Assembly: GCF_019311235.1 (NCBI RefSeq)
Contig: NZ_JAHWDF010000018.1
Location: forward strand, 1 to 50,410
From: Mesonia aestuariivivens
GTDB lineage: Bacteria; Bacteroidota; Bacteroidia; Flavobacteriales; Flavobacteriaceae
Direction of reading: 5' to 3'
Length of the DNA: 50,410 nucleotides
The position numbers were made by a program, and so were the translations under genes. Within the stretch, counting starts at the first letter, position 1; each line of letters opens with the position of its first letter. The notes beneath the pieces are model-generated. The model saw only the letters and a program-made list of their open reading frames with translations. It was not told the origin of the DNA and searched no databases. This document shows positions 7,136 to 13,427 of this stretch, one piece after another.

Positions 7136-9488
7136 AAAAGTAGAACTTCTTGAACGCGCTCTAAAGCGCGAAAAAAATGCTAGAAAGAAAGCCGAATCTA
7201 TACTTGAAGATAAATCTTCGGAGCTTTATAAGTTGTCAGAAGCACTTAAAAACTCTAACCAAAAGCTCTCTAAGCACCTAAAGCAAACCACCAATCAATT
7301 AGAAGGGGTATTTACAAATATTATTGATGCTTATATTGTCATAGGCATTGAAGGCTATATTATGAATATGAATAAAGCCGCTATAAAATTGCTCGGGTTT
7401 GATAATAAAGAAGAGAATATTAATGTTTTTAACCTACTCAAGAAAGAATACAGAGAATATACAAAAGAGGCCTTTAAACAATTATATAAAAATGGAACAT
7501 TTTCTAACTACAAAGCAGAACTTATTACTAAAAGCGGTGATGAGAAAGTAGTACAAATAAATGCGAGTCTAATTTATAATGAAGACGGAAAACCAATTGC
7601 GGCGCAAGGTATTGCTCGAGATATTACTAATGAAACACTTCTAAAACAAGAACTACAAGAGCAAAAAAGACAATTAGAAATCATTATGGATAACTCTCCA
7701 ATTGGTATAAGTCTTTCAAAATCCAATGCTGAAGGTTTGACGATTGCCAATAAAACACTGGTAAAACTCTTAGGTTATTCCCGAGATGAATTAAATAATT
7801 TAGATCCAAACTTAATTACTCATCCCGATGATCGTGAATGGTCATTAAAATATTTAGAAGCGTTAAGAAATGGAAAATTAGACCACTACTCCGTAGAAAA
7901 AAGATACATAAAAAAAGACGGTGCTATTATTTGGGTAAAAACTTCAGCTAGAGCAGTTAGAGAAAAAAATAAAAAATATTATTATCAAGTAGCCACTATA
8001 GAAGATATTTCTAAAGAAAAAGAAGCGCTGGAGAAATTAAAAGAATCTCAAAATAGATTAGCAGCACTCATTGTAAATCTACAAACCGGAATTTTACTTG
8101 AAGATGAAAATAGAAATATACTTCTTACCAATGAGCGATTTTGCAAAATGTTTGGGATAAATGCACTCCCTAAAAGTATGATTGGGCAAAATTGTAGCAA
8201 TTCTGCAGAAGAAAGTAAAAAATTCTTTAAAAATCCAGATGGATTTGTTAAACGCATAGAAAAACTTTTAGAAGAAAAAAACACTGCTTTAAATGATCAG
8301 CTTTATTTAGAGGATGGACGCATATTTGAAAGAAATTATATACCTATATATCTTGAAAATGAATATAAAGGGCACCTCTGGAGTTATACAGATGTAACCA
8401 TTCAAAAGAAATATAAAGAAAGTTTAAAAGCCCAAAAAGAAAAATACAGTAGCATCATTGCTAATATGAACCTTGGTCTATTAGAAAATGACTTAGATGA
8501 TATTATTGTTTTTTGTAACCAAAGTTTTTGTGAAATGAGTGGTTATAAAAAAGAAGAACTAATAGGAAAAAAAGCAACCGATCTATTTTTAACTTCAAAA
8601 TCTGAAAAGTTTTATTACGATAGAATAGAAAACAGAAAAAAAGATAAAGGCGATTCTTATGAGTTATCAGTTAAAAACAAAGCAGGAAAAATAAAACATT
8701 GGTTAATAAGTACTGCACCTAATTATGATGTTAAAGGGAAAAAAATTGGGTCTATAGGAATTCATCTTGATATATCTGAAAATAAAGTATTAGAAAAACA
8801 AAAAGAACAATTACTCGTTAGTTTAGAAAAACAAAATGAACAGCTAAACGAATATGCACATATTGTATCTCATGATCTTAAATCACCACTTAGAAATATT
8901 TCTGCTTTATTAAGCTGGACAAAAGAAGATTTTCAAGATAAATTAGGTAAAGATAGTCTTGCTAATCTCGACTTGATGCAAAATAAAGTAGAAAAGATGG
9001 ACTTATTAATAGGTAATATCTTAAAATACTCTAGCATTGACAATGATATATTAATAGAAGAAACTATAGATTTAAACGAATTAATAAACGCTATTAAAGA
9101 TTTAATCTATATACCTGATTATATTTCTATAAGTGTAAAAAACGAACTACCTCATATTAAAGCAGACAAGACCAGAATACAACAAGTTTTTCAAAATTTA
9201 ATTGGCAATGCGGTTAACTATATAGATAAAGAAAAAGGCCTTATAGAAATAGATTACTCTGAAAACAAAACTCATTATATTTTTTCTATAAAAGATAACG
9301 GTATTGGAATTGCTGAAGAACATCATGAAAAAATCTTTAAGATCTTTAACTCTTTAGGCTCTTACGAAAAATCTACAGGTATTGGTTTAAGCATTGTTAA
9401 AAAAGTAGTTCAATTATATAAAGGTAAAGTCTGGTTAGAAAGCGAATTAACTAAAGGAACTACATTTTACTTCAGCATTAAAAAATAA
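7122..9488 (+). CDS. Multi-PAS sensor histidine kinase, predicted H-NOX partner
   Basis: 788 residues without membrane segments, so cytoplasmic. Order: N-terminal coiled coil (about 1-60), then four PAS-like domains (about 62-175, 182-300, 310-430, 440-555), the first, second and fourth with PAC tails and the third more divergent. A HisKA domain follows with phosphoacceptor His584 in IVSHDLKSPLRN, then an HATPase_c domain with N box FQNLIGNAVNY (690-700), G1 DNGIGI and G2 GIGLSIVKK. It overlaps the H-NOX gene by 14 nt and precedes the FIST gene by 4 nt. The second kinase of the operon has a nearly identical catalytic core, suggesting duplication. No receiver domain is attached, so phosphate must go to separate REC or Hpt proteins of the operon. 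Confidence 0.92.
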   Translation: MDLIKKVELLERALKREKNARKKAESILEDKSSELYKLSEALKNSNQKLSKHLKQTTNQLEGVFTNIIDAYIVIGIEGYIMNMNKAAIKLLGFDNKEENINVFNLLKKEYREYTKEAFKQLYKNGTFSNYKAELITKSGDEKVVQINASLIYNEDGKPIAAQGIARDITNETLLKQELQEQKRQLEIIMDNSPIGISLSKSNAEGLTIANKTLVKLLGYSRDELNNLDPNLITHPDDREWSLKYLEALRNGKLDHYSVEKRYIKKDGAIIWVKTSARAVREKNKKYYYQVATIEDISKEKEALEKLKESQNRLAALIVNLQTGILLEDENRNILLTNERFCKMFGINALPKSMIGQNCSNSAEESKKFFKNPDGFVKRIEKLLEEKNTALNDQLYLEDGRIFERNYIPIYLENEYKGHLWSYTDVTIQKKYKESLKAQKEKYSSIIANMNLGLLENDLDDIIVFCNQSFCEMSGYKKEELIGKKATDLFLTSKSEKFYYDRIENRKKDKGDSYELSVKNKAGKIKHWLISTAPNYDVKGKKIGSIGIHLDISENKVLEKQKEQLLVSLEKQNEQLNEYAHIVSHDLKSPLRNISALLSWTKEDFQDKLGKDSLANLDLMQNKVEKMDLLIGNILKYSSIDNDILIEETIDLNELINAIKDLIYIPDYISISVKNELPHIKADKTRIQQVFQNLIGNAVNYIDKEKGLIEIDYSENKTHYIFSIKDNGIGIAEEHHEKIFKIFNSLGSYEKSTGIGLSIVKKVVQLYKGKVWLESELTKGTTFYFSIKK

Positions 9489-9492
9489 AGTT

Positions 9493-10623
9493 ATGAAAAT
9501 TGTACAAGCCTATTTGCATAAAAATAATTGGAATTATTCAATCGAAAAAAAAGAAATTAACAACCCTTTAGTATTAGTGTTTGGAGAAAGAAAAACACTA
9601 CAAGATCAAAAAGTAATAGATGCTATAAATGATGAGTTTCCATATAAAAATATAATTTTCGGGTCCACCGCTGGAGAAATTTTAGGAGCGAGAGTTTTAG
9701 AAAATTCTGTAACAGTTACTGCGTTAGAATTTCAAAAAAGTGATTATCTTATTAAAACTGCTAATATTTTAGACTTTAATAAAGATTCTAAAACTTTAGG
9801 AGAAAACCTTATAAAGCAACTCCCCGCAAAAAACTTAAAACACATTTTCATAATATCTGAAGGTAGTTATGTTAATGGAAGTGCACTCATCGAAGGGATT
9901 GAAAAACATAATTCTAAACTGGTGAAAATTTCTGGTGGTTTATGTGGTGATAATGAACGTTTTGATAAAACATTAGTTTCGTTTCAAGAGAATCCAAAAG
10001 AAGGGGAAGCAGTAATTATTGGGTTATATGGCGAAGAATTAGAAATAACATGCGCTAGCTCTGGAGGATGGATACCTTTTGGACCAGAGCGAATTATCAC
10101 AAAATCTGAAGGAAATATTCTTTATGAAATAGACGGCGTTCCTGCGTTAGATATTTACAAGAAATATTTAGGAGATAAAGCTCTAGATTTGCCTCACTCT
10201 GCCCTACTCTTCCCATTAAACGTTAAAGCAAAAGGGAAATCATACCCTGTCGTAAGAACCATTTTAAATATAAACGAAGAAGATAAATCTATGATTTTTG
10301 CTGGAGATGTGCCAGTTCAATCTCAAGTACAACTAATGATGGCATCTATTGATGCTATTGTTGAAGGCGCAGGAACAGCAGCAAAAAAAGCTTTAGAAGA
10401 CAGAAAAAAAGCTCCAGAGGTTGCGCTACTTATTAGTTGCATTGGTAGAAAATTAGTCATGGATCAGCAAACTGAAGAAGAAATTGAAGAAGTTTTAACC
10501 ACTATAGGCAATCAAACCCCTTGTACTGGATTTTACTCTTATGGTGAAATAGCTCCACATTTAAATGAAGAAAATTGCGAGTTACATAACCAAACAATGA
10601 CGTTAACTTTAATAAGTGAATAA
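9493..10623 (+). CDS. FIST-domain sensor, NosP-like
   Basis: 376 residues with an N-terminal FIST domain (about 30-225, with the GSTAGE motif at 58-63 and SGGLCGDN) and a FIST_C domain (about 225-370, ending GFYSYGEIAPH and CELHNQTMTLTL). No signal peptide or membrane segment is present. FIST proteins next to histidine kinases include NosP, a heme protein that senses nitric oxide. The heme ligand cannot be identified reliably from sequence alone, so NO sensing is an inference; small-ligand sensing such as amino acids is the alternative for FIST domains. The stop overlaps the start of the second kinase by one base (TAATG), pointing to that kinase as its partner. Confidence 0.88.
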   Translation: MKIVQAYLHKNNWNYSIEKKEINNPLVLVFGERKTLQDQKVIDAINDEFPYKNIIFGSTAGEILGARVLENSVTVTALEFQKSDYLIKTANILDFNKDSKTLGENLIKQLPAKNLKHIFIISEGSYVNGSALIEGIEKHNSKLVKISGGLCGDNERFDKTLVSFQENPKEGEAVIIGLYGEELEITCASSGGWIPFGPERIITKSEGNILYEIDGVPALDIYKKYLGDKALDLPHSALLFPLNVKAKGKSYPVVRTILNINEEDKSMIFAGDVPVQSQVQLMMASIDAIVEGAGTAAKKALEDRKKAPEVALLISCIGRKLVMDQQTEEEIEEVLTTIGNQTPCTGFYSYGEIAPHLNEENCELHNQTMTLTLISE

Positions 10624-11654
10624 TGAGTTCTTTACTGAATAGACAAATAAGAAAATTTTTACCCCAAGAATTTGCTGAAGACGAAAGAATTCAGAATTTT
10701 TTAGAGGCTGTAAAAAAATCCTATCTTATTCAAGAAGAGCAATTTAATATGTTGCAAAGAGCTATGCAAATAAGCTCTGAAGAATTATTTGAAGCCAATC
10801 AAAAACTACAAGAAGAAAGTAAAGCACAGCAAGAAATATTAAATAGTTTAAATTTAGTAATTCAATCACTTCAACTTAAAAAACCAGAAAAAAATAAAAA
10901 TTTAGAGGTTATAGATTTAGCTAATTACTTAAAAGATCAAAGTGAAGAGCTTAATAGAATAAGCAAAGATCAAGAACTTTTATTAAAAAATTTAGAGCAA
11001 AAAAATGAAATTCTTTCAGACTATGCTCATATGGTTTCTCACGATCTAAAATCTCCATTAAGAAGCATTAATACCTTAATAAATTTCATTTTAGAAGACA
11101 ATCCAAAACTTGCAGAAAATTCTAAAGAATACCTTGATCTTATTCTTAAAAATCTTGAAAAAATGGATGCTTTAATTAGCGGAATTTTAAACTATTCAAC
11201 ATTAGAAGAGAACCAACTTAATGCAGAAAAAATAGATTTAAACAAACTGCTTAAAGCTATTAAACAATCTATATATAAGCCACCAAACGTAAAAATTAAA
11301 ATTTACGATAATTTTCCTGTGATTACAGGAGATAAAATAAGAATTCAGCAGCTATTTCAAAACATCATACAAAATGCCATTAAAAGTATTGATAAAGGCG
11401 AAGGCATCATAAAAATAGATTTTTTAGATAAATTAAGTTTTTGGGAATTTTCTATTCAAGATAATGGAAGAGGAATTCCTAAACATCAATTTGAAAAAAT
11501 ATTCAAAATTTTTGAGAAGATTGATGACAATAATAATTCTACTGGTATTGGACTTTCAATTGTAAAGAAAATTATAGATTTTTACGGAGGGAAAATATGG
11601 TTAGAAAGTAAATTAGATCAAGGAACTACATTTTTTTTCACACTTCCAAAATAA
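10623..11654 (+). CDS. Soluble histidine kinase, predicted FIST/NosP partner
   Basis: 343 residues. The N-terminal 130 residues are helical and coiled-coil-like with no recognisable sensory domain, consistent with an input delivered by a separate protein. HisKA follows with His140 in MVSHDLKSPLRS, and HATPase_c has N box FQNIIQNAI, G1 DNGRGI and G2 GIGLSIVKK. The start overlaps the FIST stop (TAATG), and an Hpt gene follows after 5 nt. This arrangement resembles NosP with its associated kinase NahK in Gammaproteobacteria, although here the kinase lacks PAS domains. The core closely resembles that of the PAS kinase two genes upstream, so the two may share phosphotransfer partners. Confidence 0.9.
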   Translation: MSSLLNRQIRKFLPQEFAEDERIQNFLEAVKKSYLIQEEQFNMLQRAMQISSEELFEANQKLQEESKAQQEILNSLNLVIQSLQLKKPEKNKNLEVIDLANYLKDQSEELNRISKDQELLLKNLEQKNEILSDYAHMVSHDLKSPLRSINTLINFILEDNPKLAENSKEYLDLILKNLEKMDALISGILNYSTLEENQLNAEKIDLNKLLKAIKQSIYKPPNVKIKIYDNFPVITGDKIRIQQLFQNIIQNAIKSIDKGEGIIKIDFLDKLSFWEFSIQDNGRGIPKHQFEKIFKIFEKIDDNNNSTGIGLSIVKKIIDFYGGKIWLESKLDQGTTFFFTLPK

Positions 11655-11659
11655 AAATC

Positions 11660-11983
11660 ATGAAAGAACAACCTAATTTTTCATATATAAATCAATTATC
11701 TGGTGGCGATAAAGCCTTCGAATCCAAACTTATAGCTATTGTTAAAAGAGAATTTCCTGAAGAAGTTAAAGAGTATCAACAATACCTTTATGAAAAAAAA
11801 TATGAAATAGCAGCAGATAGTGTGCATAAAATTAAACATAAAATTAGTATTTTAGGATTAGAATTAAGTTATCAGCTTGCTATAGACTATGAAAACGATC
11901 TTAGAAATGAAGATTTATCTAAGAAAAATGAATTTGATGAAGTCTTAAATGCTATAACTAGTTTTATAAAAGAGATAAACTAG
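11660..11983 (+). CDS. Histidine-containing phosphotransfer protein (Hpt)
   Basis: 107 residues, all-helical, with the Hpt signature centred on His56 (AADSVHKIKHKISILGL), where the H-K-x-K pattern marks the phosphorylatable histidine. Stand-alone Hpt proteins pass phosphate between receiver domains. In this operon the available partners are the REC-only protein (first gene) and the REC-LytTR protein (next gene, 5 nt away). Both kinases lack receiver domains, so a His-Asp-His-Asp relay through the REC-only protein and this Hpt to the LytTR regulator is plausible. The exact route is inferred. Confidence 0.85.
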   Translation: MKEQPNFSYINQLSGGDKAFESKLIAIVKREFPEEVKEYQQYLYEKKYEIAADSVHKIKHKISILGLELSYQLAIDYENDLRNEDLSKKNEFDEVLNAITSFIKEIN

Positions 11984-11988
11984 ATTTT

Positions 11989-12711
11989 ATGAACTGTATT
12001 ATTATTGATGATGAAGAAATGGCAAGAGCCATAATTGAGCAATTTACTTTGCAGAACGAAAATCTCTCTTTAGATGCTCAATTTTCAGATGCAATTCAAG
12101 CCATCAAATACTTAAATCAAAACCATGTAGATCTTATTTTTTTAGATATACATATGCCAACCTTTAGTGGTTTTGATTTAATTCAAACTTTAAAAAACCC
12201 GCCAAATATAATTTTAACAACTTCAGATAGAAATTTTGCTATAGAGGCATTTGAGTATGATTGTATAAAAGATTATCTCGTTAAACCAGTCACTAAAGAT
12301 AGGTTTGACAAAGCTGTAAATAAAGCATTAAATGCTGCAACAGCTACACCCTCTGTAACAAATAACTCTGATCATAAACAAGAAGGTAAACAAGAGTCTG
12401 AAAATGATTTGTATGTTAATATTGATCGTAGACTTATTAAAATAGATATTCCTAGTATTTATTTAATTGAAGCTAAAGGTGATTATATACTCATTAAAAC
12501 CTTTGGTAAAAATTACACGGTGCATTCTACTCTAAAAAAGATCGAAGATAAACTACCCAAAGATACTTTTTTGAAAATCCATAGATCTTTTATTATCAAT
12601 GTTAAAAAAATTATTGATATTGAAGATAATAGTGTTTTAATAGAAAAAGATGTTATCCCAGTAAGCAGATCAAATCGTCCAGAGTTAATGAAAAGATTGA
12701 ATCTACTATAA
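11989..12711 (+). CDS. LytTR-family response regulator
   Basis: 240 residues: an N-terminal receiver domain (acidic pocket DDEE at 7-10, phosphoacceptor Asp53 in LIFLDIHMP, Lys in YLVKPV), a Gln/Asn/Ser-rich linker (about 118-138) and a C-terminal LytTR DNA-binding domain (about 140-240) with IYLIEAKGDYILI and FLKIHRSFIINV. LytTR proteins bind direct repeats of about 9-11 bp spaced one to two helical turns apart. Such repeats, 21 bp apart, occur upstream of this operon, immediately after this gene and at several other promoters in the window. It is the last gene of the operon and the natural candidate to bind them; this is untested. Confidence 0.93.
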   Translation: MNCIIIDDEEMARAIIEQFTLQNENLSLDAQFSDAIQAIKYLNQNHVDLIFLDIHMPTFSGFDLIQTLKNPPNIILTTSDRNFAIEAFEYDCIKDYLVKPVTKDRFDKAVNKALNAATATPSVTNNSDHKQEGKQESENDLYVNIDRRLIKIDIPSIYLIEAKGDYILIKTFGKNYTVHSTLKKIEDKLPKDTFLKIHRSFIINVKKIIDIEDNSVLIEKDVIPVSRSNRPELMKRLNLL

Positions 12712-12799
12712 TTCAACGTTTTAAATTAACCAATGGTCGATAGTTTACATTTAATCAACGAAATATAAATAAATAGCATGTAAAACTTACTTAAATTTG
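12709..12799 (+). promoter_or_regulatory. LytTR-like box array and promoter of small RNA copy 1
   Basis: Boxes TAATTCAACGT (12709), CCAATGGTCGA (12730) and TTAATCAACGA (12751) are spaced exactly 21 bp apart. The -7 element TAAATTTG (12792-12799) matches TAnnTTTG perfectly and begins 33 nt after the last core C. No good TTG -33 element is seen, which would suit an activator-dependent promoter. Confidence 0.6.
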
Positions 12800-12802
12800 A
12801 AC

Positions 12803-12874
12803 TAAGGTTAAGTAATTTTTATTTCATAAGTTTTTATTGGTTTTTAGCCGGGAGAGGAGTCTTCCGGCTTTTTT
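12803..12874 (+). ncRNA. Predicted small RNA, copy 1 of 3
   Basis: A transcript of about 70 nt is predicted from just after the TAAATTTG element to the T tract of the hairpin at 12846. It has an AU-rich 5' part (AGTAATTTTTATTTCATAAG) and a terminator stem AGCCGG / CCGGCT whose loop contains GAGAGGAG. It has no ORF of note. The same body is repeated twice downstream. The purine-rich loop could pair with CUCC-type sequences. The hairpin could also serve as the terminator of the signalling operon. Confidence 0.5.
12846..12874 (+). terminator. Terminator 1 (operon end / small RNA 1)
   Basis: GC-rich stem AGCCGGGA / TCTTCCGGCT followed by six T. Confidence 0.85.
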
Positions 12875-12920
12875 GTGTTCTCAACAAATCTATCTTATAA
12901 CATTCATATATAAAATTTAT

Positions 12921-13011
12921 AGGTTAATCGGGTTGATCTGACAGCTGAACTAAACCAAGTGCATATCCATCGAAAATGATCTCTAAGCAATACATAACTT
13001 AACGATCTTTG
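12921..13011 (+). promoter_or_regulatory. LytTR-like box array and promoter of small RNA copy 2
   Basis: Boxes AGGTTAATCGG (12921), CAGCTGAACTA (12942) and ATATCCATCGA (12963) lie 21 bp apart. The -7-like GATCTTTG (13004-13011) starts 33 nt after the last core C, as in copy 1. Confidence 0.55.
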
Positions 13012-13014
13012 AAA

Positions 13015-13087
13015 TGAGATTTAGTAATTTTTATTTCATAAGTTTTTATTGGTTTTTGGCCGGGAGAGGAGTCTTCCGGCTTTTTTT
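13015..13087 (+). ncRNA. Predicted small RNA, copy 2 of 3
   Basis: The body runs from after GATCTTTG to the T tract at 13081-13087. It is practically identical to copy 3 and differs from copy 1 mainly in the first 15-20 nt and in one base of the stem (GGCCGG instead of AGCCGG), with the loop unchanged. Confidence 0.5.
13058..13087 (+). terminator. Terminator 2
   Basis: Stem GGCCGGGA / TCTTCCGGC with seven T; repeat of terminator 1. Confidence 0.85.
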
Positions 13088-13133
13088 ATGTTCTCAAAAA
13101 ATCTATCTTATAACATTCATATATAAAATTTAT

Positions 13134-13224
13134 AGATTAATCGGGTTGATCTAACAGCTGAACTAAACCAAGTGCATTTCCATCGAAAATGATCTCTAAG
13201 CAACACATAACTTAACGATCTTTG
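13134..13224 (+). promoter_or_regulatory. LytTR-like box array and promoter of small RNA copy 3
   Basis: Boxes AGATTAATCGG (13134), CAGCTGAACTA (13155) and ATTTCCATCGA (13176) lie 21 bp apart. GATCTTTG (13217-13224) begins 33 nt after the last core C. Spacing is kept exactly from copy to copy. Confidence 0.55.
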
Positions 13225-13227
13225 AAA

Positions 13228-13299
13228 TGAGATTTAGTAATTTTTATTTCATAAGTTTTTATTGGTTTTTGGCCGGGAGAGGAGTCTTCCGGCTTTTTT
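13228..13299 (+). ncRNA. Predicted small RNA, copy 3 of 3
   Basis: Third copy of the about 70-nt AU-rich body plus terminator hairpin. The next downstream element is another box array belonging to the T9SS protein gene. Confidence 0.5.
13271..13299 (+). terminator. Terminator 3
   Basis: Stem GGCCGGGA / TCTTCCGGC followed by six T. Confidence 0.85.
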
Positions 13300-13320
13300 A
13301 TTATATAAGATTTCAATTTA

Positions 13321-13410
13321 ATTTTTATCTTATAAAATAAACCATTCAACGCTCTATATCAAACTCTTATCGAAAATTTATGTACCTAAGAAACTTCAAA
13401 CATAAATTTG
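13321..13410 (+). promoter_or_regulatory. LytTR-like box array and promoter of the T9SS protein gene
   Basis: Boxes ATTTTTATCTT (13321, weak), CCATTCAACGC (13342) and ACTCTTATCGA (13363) lie 21 bp apart. A perfect -7 TAAATTTG (13403-13410) starts 32 nt after the last core C and 18 nt before the ATG at 13428. Confidence 0.6.
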
Positions 13411-13427
13411 TAACAAATACTATAATT

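Larger units (their letters stand above)
12811..13300 (+). repeat. About 212-bp direct tandem repeat, 2.3 copies
   Basis: The landmark AGTAATTTTTATTTCATAAG occurs at 12811, 13023 and 13236 (periods 212 and 213), and the terminator core recurs with it. Each full unit contains a terminator, a box array and a -7 element. Units 2 and 3 are nearly identical, while the region in front of unit 1 is diverged, so the array probably grew by duplication of an entire promoter-RNA-terminator module. Confidence 0.9.

Noticed and set aside
8048-8284. Minus-strand ORF of 78 codons inside the PAS kinase
   Set aside because: Low-complexity Phe/Ser-rich translation opposite a clear PAS domain; no promoter or conserved feature.
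12513-12716. Minus-strand ORF opposite the LytTR gene
   Set aside because: Lies across the LytTR DNA-binding domain codons and has no recognisable content.
12811-13300. Tandem repeat considered as a CRISPR array
   Set aside because: The units are about 212 bp and repeated in full, with no short repeat/unique spacer alternation and no cas genes.
13380-13427. Upstream ATG at 13380 as the start of the T9SS protein
   Set aside because: It would precede the predicted promoter and put 16 charged residues before the signal peptide.
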